DNA of 64,000 bases from positions 62,001-126,000 of the forward strand of contig JAFLEF010000007.1 in assembly GCA_017309115.1 (NCBI GenBank), in the 5' to 3' direction. This DNA comes from Verrucomicrobiota bacterium (lineage in GTDB: Bacteria > Verrucomicrobiota > Verrucomicrobiia > Limisphaerales > UBA9464). The stretch's first letter is position 1, and each line of letters begins with the position of its first letter. The translations under genes were made by a program, and so were the position numbers. A model generated the notes under the pieces. The model worked only from the letters and a program-made list of their open reading frames with translations, did not search any database and was not told where the DNA came from. This document shows positions 19,901 to 27,133 of this stretch, in pieces.

Positions 19901-20625
19901 CGGGAGGGGCTCAGCGGATCGAGAATGATCTCGAAACGGGCCAGTTGTCCCTCGACGGCGTTGGTGTTCGCCGGTTGCCGGACAATGGTGGGCGCCTTGA
20001 ACTGGACGCCCCACGGCACCAAATGACGACCCGGAATCGGCCCCTCATCCACCCCGTCAGGCCGCAACCAACGAACGGCCAGGTTGTCGCCCCCGCCTCC
20101 CTCCTTCATCAGGGCTTCCACGTAATAGCTCTGCCCGGCGTTCAGAAATATCGGCTCCGACTGTTGGCCGGCTTCGCGGGCCCAGTCCCGGGACGGGGTC
20201 CAACCGATCACTCCAGCGATCCGCCGCCGATTGGAGACCGCTTCGTTGGTGCTCAGCCACAACTCGCTGGCATCATCGGAGGCAATCCAGAAGGTGTAGT
20301 TCCCCGAAACCGGAGGCAGAAGATAGCCGCGCAATCGCTGTCCGTACTCCTCGAGCACATCCGTTGGAGCCTCGAAGGCTTCCGTCACGTAGCCGGTGTC
20401 GGTCGGGAAATCGGGGTAGATGGCAGCGCTGGTCAGATCCGAAACTGAAGAACCACCAATCCCTTCATAGACCTCCCGTAAAAGACCTTGCGCCGGCTGA
20501 GCCGACCCGGACCACGCCCCCATCAGGAAGAGAAACAAAGCCAGACCGTGGCCGCCAATCCCCCGTCCAAGGGCGGAAAACCAGAAACGTCTGTCTGCTC
20601 CGAAGCACATCGAAAATCGGCTCAT
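10918..20625 (-). CDS. Giant exported multidomain protein: PA14, eight LTD domains, CotH-like kinase, cadherin/Ig-like repeats
   Basis: 3,235 residues from the ATG at 20625 (in-frame starts extend to 20676). A signal peptide (GLALFLFLMGAWSGSAQ) is followed by a PA14 domain (about 45-210), an Ig-like domain (to about 300), a concanavalin-like region, and LTD domains beginning near 600, 765 and 898 (VVSELMYHP, VVINEFLAH, IVINELMYHP). A CBM-like region (about 1075-1200) and a CotH-kinase-like domain (about 1325-1708; YKIEDWFEFQDDG, NWDSYGMGRGKNMYAY, WKLFSWDVDFAL) come next, then LTDs near 1820, 1990 and 2143, four cadherin/He_PIG-type repeats (about 2290-2675), LTDs near 2678 and 3018 separated by a beta-sandwich, and a C-terminal YRVEFQADL...HYRIRLLP module. 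LTD and CotH combinations are known in Verrucomicrobiota and Planctomycetota. The protein is probably on the cell surface; the CotH part may phosphorylate secreted proteins. No PEP-CTERM tail is present. Confidence 0.85.
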   Translation of the reverse strand: MSRFSMCFGADRRFWFSALGRGIGGHGLALFLFLMGAWSGSAQPAQGLLREVYEGIGGSSVSDLTSAAIYPDFPTDTGYVTEAFEAPTDVLEEYGQRLRGYLLPPVSGNYTFWIASDDASELWLSTNEAVSNRRRIAGVIGWTPSRDWAREAGQQSEPIFLNAGQSYYVEALMKEGGGGDNLAVRWLRPDGVDEGPIPGRHLVPWGVQFKAPTIVRQPANTNAVEGQLARFEIILDPLSPSRFQWRRNGVNLPGATNSILEFGPVQMSDHLARFSVVLTNQLGGAVSADATLTVTPDTTVPVLIFAENRSAHSLRVRFSEPLELSRAQTPGNYALSGGVLVESAVLSADGREVTLGVSALTFGQVYTLTVNRVTDRAALPNVIAANSSLTFPALEYTPSEIGGAVAGSVVRRSATEFDVTGGGQNLGAGQDQFQFASETRTGDFDLQTRVAGVTVTDPFVHAGLMVRESAAANARFAAVFASSAQLGCFFESRSTVGTDSVQASISGGYPVNYPQTWLRLRRVGPVFTGFASLDGQTWTQLGSVSLPGFPATAFFGMAVSSQEATTTTTAQFRNLGPVTSTTVGTFNRDREPLGPFVRSSGLVVSELMYHPRADDSGRQLEFIELYNAGSIAEDLSGAQLIGEVAYTFPEGTRLRAGEFLVVAANPTDLRQVTGLTQILGPYTGRLPNEGGEFALRARQGDVLFRLNYGTTAPWPVAPDGTGHSLSLVRPSYGPSDARAWAASERIGGSPGGPEVLEAQPLAGVVINEFLAHTDDPQLDFVELYNRTAAPLDLSGCVLTDSISTNRFRIPAGSTLPARGYLVFDQNQLGFRLSAAGESLFLVNPAGTRVIDAIRFGGQENGVSSGRQPDGASEIRRLSQPTPGVANATWRPHDIVINELMYHPISESDDDEYVELFNRSSATVDLGDWEFTSGISYRFPSGVVLAPGGYLVVAKNPTQLRTKHGHLTAQNTFGGYSGTLANGGERVALARPDELLSTNELGVVTSTRILIDVAEVTYADGGQWGRWADGGGSSLELIDPQADLLRGANWADSDESTKGVWTTVEVTGRLDNGNFNFPPDQLQITLQGGGEALVDSVEVMEPGVGGNLVSNAGFEQVSGATATGWTFQGNHAESVIQVGGADAGTRSLRVRTQGRGDTGFNRIRTDLSSGLTEGDTATIRARVRWITGWPEMLFRLRGNWLELPASLTVPPNLGTPGLVNSRRVNNAGPAIFDVSHAPALPAASQPAVVTARVSDPDGVATVRLVGRVDGVGTAVSVTLRDDGTAGDAVPGDGVYSGTVNGRSAGTLIAFRVEATDGAGVPVTTRFPAEAPARECLIRWGDPQPFGTFEHYHLWSTVATENLRNQSSALNNLYRDLTFVYGGSRVIYAAGFKDKGSPFKGGGGDWYVALPKDQPLLGTDELALTSTGNNGGDTTNLREQVCFSVARGIGAAYLHRRYVRLFRNGELFRDVMEDSEEPNGEYSERFFSEGDRPDLYKIEDWFEFQDDGTSFSNVDATLQRFTTPPDQANAPLKPARYRWSWRKRAVERSANDMTNLLQLVEAVNISGATYVNRVFNTVDVDQWMRTFAFQRIVGNWDSYGMGRGKNMYAYKRDGQTWKLFSWDVDFALDGGGNGPTDALWGAGDPVINVMFDTPAIRRRLWQAYLDAVNGPLLPERVAEEADSRAEVLRQNGVPSTSNEGAKNYLAVRRQTILNALAAADVNALEILTNGGNDLTTGGSSVTLTGSAPLALTSLTVNGLMYPVTWTDFTRWQMTVPLTSPTNVLVIAGVDRLGRPIPGLSDTLTVISTGTLPKPEDFVVINEIQYDSLAPAASFLELHNTAPTTPFNLSGHRLDGVGYTFPDGAVIPAGGYLVLARDAAGFAAAYGAGVSLFGVFPGNLDNDGETLALVRPDPTGGTNDVVLADVRYSNLPPWPTNAAGFGPSLQVVDPTRDTWRVGNWATTATAAANRATPGAANSVRATLEAFPLLWINEVLPVNLTGPLDNVGQREPFIELYNSGTNRLDLGAFFLTHQTTNLTQWAFPAGTMLDPGAFLVVWADGQPEQTAAGSLHTTFRLSATNGFVGLVRRQGPSQVPAVMDYLDYGLIAANRSQGSYPDGEPRQRRQFQFVTPGAANNPAVSEVQVTINEFMAGNSNTLADPADNNFEDWIELYNAGSAAVDLSGYFLTDSLVNWNQFRIPAGVTIAPGGFLLVWADGESAQNAVANGDLHTSFRLSLDGEQIGLFDPNGELVDSVSFGAQRNDVSQGRYPDGDTGPLLELDTPTPRAGNAIAGGNLPPVLAPIGNQSVAEGSLLNITVQATDPDAGQRLTFSLSADAPPGATIDSSLGVLTWQPTELQGPGVYSFAVRVNDSGTPSRQDLERITVTVSEVNLPPQVPVLVDRLVDEGSALSFTVTATDPDLPAQALVYRLVNPPAGAVLSEATGEFSWTPTEAQGPGEYTLTVRVSDGTAETALSTDRSFRVTVREVDNPPVITVLSPVIVTEGETVVVTNTATDLDSQASGLRFSLAAGAPAAARIDAVTGVLTWATTEDDGPGSQLVVIRVTQTFGTALSDQYSLGITVLEQNQAPRLEALSDWTAEEGQTVTFTARGIDPDRPAQSLLYSLGAGAPAGAAIDPVTGVFTWTIPDDTGAKVQPITVVVTDNGPGGLSGSQTFSITVQPRFRVTIQEIMYRPAVAGAEYLEVVNPSAVTPWNLGGLRLTGLNLNFTFPADFILGPEAMVCVARNGTVFRSTYGNKPTLAGVWTGTPTLAGDVLRLIRPGTGGAADLVLNEIRFEAEQPWPAAANGGGAALQLVDVRRDSQRVGNWSASASYNGPRDLVAFTQSWRYYQSGPLDVAWRSESFNDASWPTGNGLLYVESAELPAPKGTPLNIGQSTYYFRTAFVIPAVPSGAQLILNTILDDGAVFYLNGQEVFRQNIPADVVVDFNTPADLVSDATITGPFTLPATALRSGVNVLAVEVHQNNVGSSDIVFGASLRLEGGNVVPFTPGEPNNVVLELPEFPSVYLTEIVPLNQTGITNSNGQREPWLELANLGSEPVSLEGWFLSDSVAQLNRWSFPAGATLPPNSRVVVFADGQAGTETEWHTSFRLNASTGVVLLSRTQPGGVAVVDYLRYFDAAADRAAVPDLERPAGASRWTEPTPGTDLPAPLGTLAAELDGTAMVLRWQTQVGRTYRVEFQADLTAPTWTFWQDVVGTGAPVTVRDPLISGRNERHYRIRLLP

Positions 20626-20767
20626 GTGAACGACTGCAAGATAAGCAGATCCTCGGCCGAATTCGAGGAAGGGCACGGAACTTTATAGTCCCGGAAACCA
20701 TTTCCCGTTCATCGCCGACTGCCTCTTGTCGGCTTACCGTTCGGCCACCATTCTCCTCCCCACTCGT

Positions 20768-21568
20768 ATGTTCGATTTTCGATTGACCCTCCCGGCCCTC
20801 GGCTTGGGCGCCGTTTTAGCCTTGTTCGGAACCGGCTGTTCGACCGTACCCGAAACCGGCCGCAAGCAGCTCAACATGTTCTCCAGTCAGGAGGAAATGA
20901 AGTTGGGCCTCACGGAGTTCGACAAGATGAAGAAGGACGTGCCGATCTCCAAAAATGCCGAAGCCAATGCCATGGTCCAACGAGTCGGGAAACGGATCGC
21001 CGCCGTCGCCCAACTCCCCGACGCTCAGTGGGAATTCGTGGTCTTCGAAAGCAAGGAGGCCAATGCGTTCTGCCTGCCTGGCGGCAAGGTTGGGATCTAT
21101 ACCGGCATTCTGCCCATCTGTCAGGACGACGCCGGGCTTGCGGCAGTCATGGGCCACGAGGTCGCTCACGCCGTCGCCCGCCACGGAGGCGAACGCATGA
21201 CGGCCGCCGCCGGGATCAGCACGGTCGGCCAATTGGGCGGCGCTTACCTCGGAACGACTAAATACTCCGACTGGGCCCCCCTCGCCATGCAGGCCTACGG
21301 CGTCGGATCCCAGGTGGGAGTGGCGCTGCCGCACAGCCGGAGTCAGGAGGCGGAGGCCGACGAAATCGGACTGCTGTACATGGCCCGAGCCGGCTACGAC
21401 CCGAAAGCAGCGGTGGGGTTCTGGGAGCGGTTCGCCGAGTACAACGCCAAGGCAGGTGGCGAAAAGACCGCTTGGTTTCTCAGCACCCATCCCACCGACG
21501 CCGATCGAATTGCCAATCTAAAGGCGCTCCTTCCCAAGGCCGAAGCCCAGTACCGCCCCGCGAATTGA
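20768..21568 (+). CDS. M48-family metalloprotease, probable lipoprotein
   Basis: A 266-residue zinc protease of the M48 (Ste24/LoiP/BepA-like) family. The N-terminus has a hydrophobic segment ending LFGTGCSTV, a near-lipobox that suggests a lipid-anchored periplasmic enzyme. The active site is HEVAHAVARH (His130, Glu131, His134) and the third ligand is in SRSQEAEADEIG. ANAFCLPGGKVGIYTGIL and STHPTDADRI are also typical of the family. These enzymes act in envelope quality control. The ATG at 20768 starts just before the hydrophobic segment; an upstream in-frame start at 20726 adds 14 residues with no signal character. It diverges from the giant LTD gene. Confidence 0.9.
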   Translation: MFDFRLTLPALGLGAVLALFGTGCSTVPETGRKQLNMFSSQEEMKLGLTEFDKMKKDVPISKNAEANAMVQRVGKRIAAVAQLPDAQWEFVVFESKEANAFCLPGGKVGIYTGILPICQDDAGLAAVMGHEVAHAVARHGGERMTAAAGISTVGQLGGAYLGTTKYSDWAPLAMQAYGVGSQVGVALPHSRSQEAEADEIGLLYMARAGYDPKAAVGFWERFAEYNAKAGGEKTAWFLSTHPTDADRIANLKALLPKAEAQYRPAN

Positions 21569-21860
21569 AGGGCCAACGCTTCCCGCGACGTCCGGACCGA
21601 CCGCCAGAGTTTCGAACCGCAGATTGGTCGCAGATTAACGCAGATTTCCTGATTCGGCTTTGGAAGGCTCGGGGTCGAGAGAGGTGGCCGCACCCGTCTT
21701 TCCTCTCAGCTCTCAGCTACCCACAAACCGGTTGAGAGTTGAAAGTTGAGAGTTGAGAGAAAAGACCTGAAGTCCAGCACGTTAGAAATGCCGATAGGTT
21801 TGTGGACACAATGCAGATCCGGTTCACCGGTTTTCGCTCCTCTCAACTCTCAACTGGTCT
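21569..21860. repeat. Convergent intergenic region with CAGATT and heptamer inverted repeats
   Basis: This lies between the stops of two converging genes. 21617-21646 is a CCGCAGATT-type repeat. 21702-21719 is an AGCTGAG pair on the minus strand. 21731-21759 carries AGTTGAG-type heptamers on the plus strand, and 21840-21854 is their exact 15-base inverted copy, ending six bases before the stop of the hydroxylase gene. CCACAAACC at 21721-21729 also pairs with GGTTTGTGG at 21797-21805. The arrangement could form a long hairpin or serve as a two-way terminator, but there is no T-run. Confidence 0.65.
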
Positions 21861-22502
21861 TCAGGCTCCCTTGACGCCAAACAGGCAAAGCCGGACGAAG
21901 CGGAACACCCGCCCCGGCAGGCCCACCGGTTCCAGCCGAGGCTGAACATCCGGTACCGACGGCCCCATCGCCTGCGCAAAGTGGACCCGGGAACGCAGCA
22001 GCAGCGTGCCCAGACACAGATCCGCCAGCGGGAATACCACATTGAAGTTCTTGTGCATGTACCGATGGTGCAACAGATGGTGACCATTGAGCCGGAAAAA
22101 CAACCCGGACCGTTCCAAGGAACGTTTCCGAGGCAGGTGCATGCACCAGTGCAGATACTCGTAGGTCCCGTAATAGGCGGCACACGCCACCAGCGCTCCC
22201 AACGCCAAACCCCAGAGACCGGTTAGCCCGGCCACCCCGGCGAATGGGGCCACCCCGAGCAACACCAAAACCGGCCCATTCCACCAAGCCATCGGAATGG
22301 TCTCTTTGTCCTTATCCTCAATCAGATGGTAGCTGTGATCGGCCCGAAACGTCTGATGATGAACGATGGCGTGGGCCTTGAAGGGGTAGGTAAAGCGGCC
22401 CAGAGGCCGGTGCATGATGTACCGATGGAGCGTCCATTCGAAGAAGGACGCGAACACCACGCACGTGATGGCGCCGACCGCCATCCAGAAAAGGAGGTTC
22501 AT
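21861..22502 (-). CDS. Fatty acid hydroxylase/sterol desaturase superfamily membrane protein
   Basis: A 213-residue membrane protein with the di-iron histidine motifs of the superfamily: HRYIMH, HAIVHHQTF, HWCMH and HHLLHHRYMH, plus FNVVFPLAD and several hydrophobic segments. Such enzymes hydroxylate or desaturate lipids or carotenoids (compare CrtZ-type beta-carotene hydroxylase); the substrate cannot be told from this sequence. The start is the ATG at 22502; a TTG at 22514 would add four residues. An inverted copy of an AGTTGAG heptamer repeat lies a few bases past its stop. It diverges from the aminotransferase gene. Confidence 0.85.
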   Translation of the reverse strand: MNLLFWMAVGAITCVVFASFFEWTLHRYIMHRPLGRFTYPFKAHAIVHHQTFRADHSYHLIEDKDKETIPMAWWNGPVLVLLGVAPFAGVAGLTGLWGLALGALVACAAYYGTYEYLHWCMHLPRKRSLERSGLFFRLNGHHLLHHRYMHKNFNVVFPLADLCLGTLLLRSRVHFAQAMGPSVPDVQPRLEPVGLPGRVFRFVRLCLFGVKGA

Positions 22503-22658
22503 GTAAGACGCCAAACAAGGCGGAGAACGTCGATGGGGTCAACGAAAGACACCATTCCCGACGGGTTGTCCCGAGGTTCACCGGCCGGGATCCTCACGCG
22601 AGGGCAGAACTTCCGCTTGCCTCCGGCGTCGCCTTCCGCAGGCTCCGCGCGCTTCGGT

Positions 22659-23831
22659 ATGAACTACAAGATTGCGCATCGTGCTGCCTCGTTGTCCCCG
22701 TCCCTGACCCTCGCCATTGATTCCAAGGCGAAACAAATGAAGGCCGAGGGACATGACGTGGTTGGCTTTGGAGCGGGAGAGCCGGATTTCGACACGCCGC
22801 AACACATCAAGGACGCCGCCGCTCAGGCGCTGACCGCCGGCTTCACCAAATATACGCCCAGCTCCGGCATTCCGGAACTTCGTCTGGCCATCGCCCAGAA
22901 GTTTGAACGGGAAAACGGACTGAAGTACGACCCGAGCCAGATCATTGTCAGCAACGGCGGCAAGCACTCCTGCTACAACGTCATTCTGGCCACCTGTCAG
23001 GAGGGCGACGAAGTCATCATCCCGTCGCCCTATTGGCTCAGCTATCCGGAGATGGTCAAGCTGGCGGGAGCCACGCCAGTGATCCTGCCCACCACCGATG
23101 CCACCGAATTCAAGGTGACTCCCGAGCAACTGAAGTCCGCGATCACGCCCAACACCCGGTTGTTCATCCTAAATTCGCCCAGCAATCCCACCGGCTCGGT
23201 CTACACCCCCGCCGAACTGCGGGTACTGGCCGATCTGTGCGTCGAGCGGGGTGTGCTGATCATGAGCGACGAAATTTACGAGCACCTCTTGTACGATGGA
23301 GCGGTGCATCAGTCGGTCGCCAGCTTCGGCCCCCGCCACTTCGAGCACACGATCATCGTGCACGGCTTCGCCAAGGCCTGGTCCATGACCGGTTGGCGGT
23401 TGGGCTTTTTGGCAGCGCCCAAGCCGATTGCCGCGGCCATTGATGCCGTGCAATCCCACAGCACCAGCAACCCCTGTTCCTTCGCCCAGAAGGGTGGCGT
23501 GGCCGCCCTGAACGGACCGCAGGATCACCTGCCGGTTTGGCTGGCCGAGTACTCCAAGCGTCGTCGCTATGCTTGGGAACGCCTCAACGCCATGCCGGGC
23601 ATCACCTGCGTGAATGCGAAGGGCGCCTTCTACCTGTTCCCCAACATCACCGGCACTGGGCTGAAGTCCCGGGATTTCTGCGCCCGCCTGCTCGAGCAGG
23701 AAAAGGTCGCCGCCGTTCCCGGAATCGCCTTCGGAGCCGATGACTTCATCCGATTGAGTTACGCCACCAGCCTGGCCAACATTGAAAAGGGCCTGGACCG
23801 CATGGAGAAGTTCGTGAAGAACCTGAAGTGA
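22659..23831 (+). CDS. Class I/II pyridoxal-phosphate aminotransferase (aspartate aminotransferase type)
   Basis: A 390-residue fold-type I aminotransferase of the thermophile/AspC-like aspartate aminotransferase group. Seen in order: GFGAGEPDFDTPQHI, FTKYTPSSGIPELR, NSPSNPTGSVY, ILIMSDEIYEHLLYD-like text, the PLP lysine in HGFAKAWSMTGWRLGF (Lys239), and RLSYATSL with the C-terminal substrate Arg. It most likely interconverts aspartate and 2-oxoglutarate with oxaloacetate and glutamate, though prephenate or other specificities are possible. The frame is open to 22326 upstream, but the ATG at 22659 starts exactly where family similarity begins. Confidence 0.92.
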   Translation: MNYKIAHRAASLSPSLTLAIDSKAKQMKAEGHDVVGFGAGEPDFDTPQHIKDAAAQALTAGFTKYTPSSGIPELRLAIAQKFERENGLKYDPSQIIVSNGGKHSCYNVILATCQEGDEVIIPSPYWLSYPEMVKLAGATPVILPTTDATEFKVTPEQLKSAITPNTRLFILNSPSNPTGSVYTPAELRVLADLCVERGVLIMSDEIYEHLLYDGAVHQSVASFGPRHFEHTIIVHGFAKAWSMTGWRLGFLAAPKPIAAAIDAVQSHSTSNPCSFAQKGGVAALNGPQDHLPVWLAEYSKRRRYAWERLNAMPGITCVNAKGAFYLFPNITGTGLKSRDFCARLLEQEKVAAVPGIAFGADDFIRLSYATSLANIEKGLDRMEKFVKNLK

Positions 23832-24170
23832 GAATAAAAAGCTGAGAGGCAACGCCGGTAAGGCCTAAGCGGGAAGCGGGAAGGAAAGGCGAAGCGTCGG
23901 TAGGGATGGACCGCTGGACCGTCCCCGGTTGGTGGGCGAAGCCTCGCCCACCGGCCTTTGCTGGTCTGGGTAGGACTAACCCGACACGACTCCGTATCGA
24001 TCGGTTTGGCAGGAGTCGGTCGGTCACCGGTAAGGCGACCCGCGCGTCTTGGACCGCGGTCGCAGAGCGCCGCGCAGCCGCGCACCCCAAAGCGGCAGAG
24101 GGCTACCGCAGTCCAAATCAACCTCGCGTCCGCTTCCCGCTTTGCCTCTCAGCTCTCAGCTACTAACGCC
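23832..24170. repeat. Convergent intergenic region filled with dispersed repeat modules
   Basis: No gene. After the aminotransferase stop, one AGCTGAG-AGG unit (23840-23849) is followed by GGTAAGG, a GCGGGAAGCGGGAAGG stretch, and a GGTAGGGATGGACCGCTGG module (23899-23926) that recurs inverted at 30376-30403. Next is a perfect 9-base hairpin, GGTGGGCGA and TCGCCCACC with a 4-base loop (23931-23952). From the other side, the pseudopilin gene is followed by (AGCTGAG)2-AGG (24145-24162, minus strand), a GCGGGAAGCGG stretch, and the CCCCAAAGCGGCAGAGGGCT module (about 24085-24120). Both genes thus carry the same kind of tail, each reading in its own direction. Confidence 0.75.
23931..23952 (+). other. 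Perfect 9-bp hairpin within repeat block
   Basis: GGTGGGCGA, loop AGCC, TCGCCCACC. It lies about 100 bases past the aminotransferase stop. It is strong enough to act in transcription termination or mRNA end protection but has no T-run. Related half-sites occur in the repeat blocks near 5600 and 30100. Confidence 0.55.
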
Positions 24171-24917
24171 TCACCACCACGTAAAGCCCGGATCTGGCTT
24201 CTCGCTCCAAAACCGGTCGGTCGGCGGCAAAGTCGGAAACTTGAAGGCGGCGGCATGGCCATCTCCAAACGCCATGATCGAAAGACTCTTTCCTTTGACG
24301 TTGTGCCATTGGCTCTTCCGGTCGGTGAAGCCCCGATTGGGGTGCCACGGCCAGTCGCCAATCACCATTTTGTTGGCGGCACTGAGGGCGATCTCGGAAG
24401 ACTTCATCGACTGACCATCGTATTGGTTCCGCGGGGCTCCCACGTTGCCCGTGACCCGTTTCACCCGCACGAAGTCCGCCGCCCATTCCATCAGATAGCT
24501 CGTGCCGTACTGCACATAGGCGTTGGTGCACTTCTTCCCAAAGTTCTGCTCGTAGAACAGGTCTCCCTTATCCGCCGGACATCGGAAAATTTCCGGGGTG
24601 CCCTGGTAACGATAGAGCGGCTTGTTGGTCATCGCGGTGAAGACATCATAGGTCCCGTCTTTGCCGCCCGCCGAGGCCCAGTCCCGACAGAGCGGGTAGG
24701 TATCTGCGTGGTCATCCGCGTACATCTGGAAGGCCAGAATGACCTGCTTCAGATTGCTTACGCACTTGATCTGAGTGGCTTTGGCTTTGGACCTGGCCAG
24801 AGCCGGAAGGATCATCCCGGCCAGAATCGCAATGATCGCGATCACCACCAGCAGCTCGATCAACGTAAAGGCCCGTCCCAGCGCGCGACGGGAAACAAAA
24901 CAGGATGCCGGGATCAT
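24171..24917 (-). CDS. Pseudopilin-like protein (prepilin N-terminal domain, H-X9-DG type tail)
   Basis: A 248-residue protein with a type IV prepilin/pseudopilin start: a short basic leader ending RRALGRA, then [19 protein letters not shown], with Glu at mature position 5. A long helix ([19 protein letters not shown]) follows, then a globular part with [10 protein letters not shown] and [11 protein letters not shown] near the C-terminus. Many paralogues of this kind occur singly in Planctomycetota and Verrucomicrobiota genomes, cleaved by a PilD-type peptidase. Their function is mostly unknown. No type II secretion or pilus genes lie nearby. Confidence 0.85.
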   Translation of the reverse strand: MIPASCFVSRRALGRAFTLIELLVVIAIIAILAGMILPALARSKAKATQIKCVSNLKQVILAFQMYADDHADTYPLCRDWASAGGKDGTYDVFTAMTNKPLYRYQGTPEIFRCPADKGDLFYEQNFGKKCTNAYVQYGTSYLMEWAADFVRVKRVTGNVGAPRNQYDGQSMKSSEIALSAANKMVIGDWPWHPNRGFTDRKSQWHNVKGKSLSIMAFGDGHAAAFKFPTLPPTDRFWSEKPDPGFTWW

Positions 24918-25112
24918 CTCGTCAGCGTGCGAAGGATTCCGTCGGGGGTAAAGTGAGGATTCCCGTCGACCCCAAAATAGTCGACAGCTCCCCTCTTCAG
25001 CCGGGAAGTTTAAGCGTTTTCAATCTCGACGTTCGAGGGATCACGGGCACGGTTTCGCCCAACGCGGCGTCCCCACGTCCGCCCCTCGCCCTTTGGGGTG
25101 TTCCCGATTTCC

Positions 25113-26078
25113 ATGAGTCAACCGTTGCTTGCCCTCCGCGACCTGCAGCTCGACTTCCGCACGGGTGCCGGTTGGGCTCGAGTGGTGGACGGGGTTTCTC
25201 TGACGCTCCACGCTGGCGAGACCCTCGCGCTGGTGGGCGAAAGCGGCTGCGGCAAAAGTGTCACCTCACTCAGCATTTCCCGGCTCCTGCCCATGCCGCC
25301 CGCGCGCTATTCCGGAGGATCCATTCACGTCCAGGGCCGGGACATCCTCCAAGCCTCCTCTGCCGAATTGCGCGAAATCCGGGGCGGGGTAGTCAGCTAT
25401 GTGTTCCAGGAACCAGGCGCGTCCCTCAATCCCGTGTTCCGCGTCGGCAACCAGATTCTGGAAGCCCTCCAGTTGCACCAACCCCAGCGGGCCAATACCG
25501 CCGAGGTCATCCGCCTGCTCAAACTGGTCGGCATCCCCGCTCCAGAAAGCCGCGTTCGCGATTATCCGCATCAGCTGAGCGGCGGCATGCAGCAACGAAT
25601 CATGATCGCCATGGCCCTGGCGAGCGAACCCAAGCTGCTCGTGGCCGATGAACCCACCACCGCACTGGACGTGACCATTCAGGCACAGATCCTGGACCTT
25701 TTGCTCGATCTGAAACGCCGGCTCGGAATGGCCATTTTACTGATCACTCACAACCTCGGTATCGTCGGCGATCTCGCCGACCGCGTGGCGGTCATGTACG
25801 CCGGCCAGGTCGTGGAAGAGGCACCCGCCCGGGAACTGTTGCGGAATCCCCGGCATCCCTACACCCAGGCGCTGATGCGTTCGGTCCCGGAACTGGGGCA
25901 TCCCGCGGAACGATTGCGCACCATCGCTGGAACCGTTCCCGCACCCGGACAATGGCCCGTCGGATGTCGCTTTGCCCCGCGCTGCCCGGTAGCGCGCACG
26001 GATTGCTCCCAGCATCCCCCGCGCGTCGCAGAAGTAACCGCCGGACACACCGTCCGCTGCCCGTATTGGAAATCCTAA
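25113..26078 (+). CDS. Oligopeptide/dipeptide-type ABC transporter ATPase (OppD/DppD family)
   Basis: A 321-residue ATPase. Walker A is GESGCGKS at residues 42-49. It has the Q-loop [16 protein letters not shown], signature [17 protein letters not shown], Walker [14 protein letters not shown], and the C-terminal oligopeptide-transport domain [15 protein letters not shown] whose cysteines may bind an iron-sulfur cluster. It pairs with the OppF-type gene seven bases downstream. No permease (OppB/OppC) or binding-protein gene is adjacent, so those must be elsewhere. The ATG at 25113 is preferred over a GTG at 25098. Confidence 0.9.
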   Translation: MSQPLLALRDLQLDFRTGAGWARVVDGVSLTLHAGETLALVGESGCGKSVTSLSISRLLPMPPARYSGGSIHVQGRDILQASSAELREIRGGVVSYVFQEPGASLNPVFRVGNQILEALQLHQPQRANTAEVIRLLKLVGIPAPESRVRDYPHQLSGGMQQRIMIAMALASEPKLLVADEPTTALDVTIQAQILDLLLDLKRRLGMAILLITHNLGIVGDLADRVAVMYAGQVVEEAPARELLRNPRHPYTQALMRSVPELGHPAERLRTIAGTVPAPGQWPVGCRFAPRCPVARTDCSQHPPRVAEVTAGHTVRCPYWKS

Positions 26079-26085
26079 CCCAACC

Positions 26086-27051
26086 ATGCCGCCCCTTCTC
26101 GAAGTCGATCGGTTGCAGGTACACTTCCCAATTCATCAGACCGCCTTGGGACGGTCCCCGGGATCGGTCAAAGCCGTCGACGGCGTGACCGTGCATGTCA
26201 ACGAAGGGGAGGCGGTCGGCTTGGTTGGCGAAAGTGGCTGCGGCAAGACCACCCTGGGCCGCGCCGTCCTGCGGTTGGTGGAACCCACCGACGGCCAAAT
26301 CCGGTTCGCTGGCGAGGACATCACGCGACTGCCCCCGCGGGAGCTCCGTTCCCGCCGGCGACAGTTCCAGATGATTTTTCAGGATCCCTTTAGTTCGCTG
26401 AATCCCCGGATGACCATCGGCGAAAGCATTGGCGAAGCCCTCGACATTCATCACCTCTCCTCAGATCGCGAGTCCCGCCGGGTCCGGATTGGTAAGCTGC
26501 TGGAGTCCGTGGGTCTCCGGGCGGAGTACGCCGACCGGTTTCCCCACGAATTCAGCGGCGGCCAACGTCAGCGGGTGGGTATCGCCCGGGCGCTCGCCGT
26601 GGAACCCCGCCTGATCGTCTGTGACGAACCCGTCAGCGCGCTCGACGTGAGTGTCCAGGCGCAAGTCATCAATCTCCTCCAGGACTTGCAACAGCAGCGT
26701 CAATTGGCCCTGCTCTTCATCTCTCACGACCTCGCCGTTGTGGAGCATTTGTGCGCGCGGATCGCCGTAATGTACCTGGGGCGAATCGTGGAGCTAGGAC
26801 CCGCCCGTGACCTGTGCCGCCGGCCGAGACACCCCTACACCCAGGCGCTGCTGTCCGCCGTGCCGGTGGTCGATCCTGATTCCAAGCGATCCCGGATCAT
26901 TTTGGGCGGGGATGTCCCTTCGCCCATCCATCCCCCTTCAGGATGTCCCTTCCATCCACGGTGTCCGGTAGCCGAAGCCCGCTGTCGAACGGAAGCGCCC
27001 CCGCTGCGTGACTTGGAACCCGGGCAACAAGTCGCGTGTCATCTCGCCTGA
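26086..27051 (+). CDS. Oligopeptide/dipeptide-type ABC transporter ATPase (OppF/DppF family)
   Basis: A 321-residue second ATPase of the pair. Walker A is GESGCGKT at residues 48-55. [19 protein letters not shown] is a hallmark of OppF/DppF, the signature is [17 protein letters not shown], Walker B is [13 protein letters not shown], the His switch is [11 protein letters not shown], and the C-terminal cysteine domain reads [15 protein letters not shown]. It works as a heterodimer with the upstream OppD-type subunit to drive uptake of peptides, or of nickel or sugars in some relatives; the substrate is unknown because the permeases are absent here. Confidence 0.9.
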   Translation: MPPLLEVDRLQVHFPIHQTALGRSPGSVKAVDGVTVHVNEGEAVGLVGESGCGKTTLGRAVLRLVEPTDGQIRFAGEDITRLPPRELRSRRRQFQMIFQDPFSSLNPRMTIGESIGEALDIHHLSSDRESRRVRIGKLLESVGLRAEYADRFPHEFSGGQRQRVGIARALAVEPRLIVCDEPVSALDVSVQAQVINLLQDLQQQRQLALLFISHDLAVVEHLCARIAVMYLGRIVELGPARDLCRRPRHPYTQALLSAVPVVDPDSKRSRIILGGDVPSPIHPPSGCPFHPRCPVAEARCRTEAPPLRDLEPGQQVACHLA

Positions 27052-27133
27052 CCCGTCACCCGCCCCGATCCGGACATTTTCTCCGAATATTTTTCCGCTG
27101 CCATCCGCCCGGAGGGTCGTTCACACTCCCACT

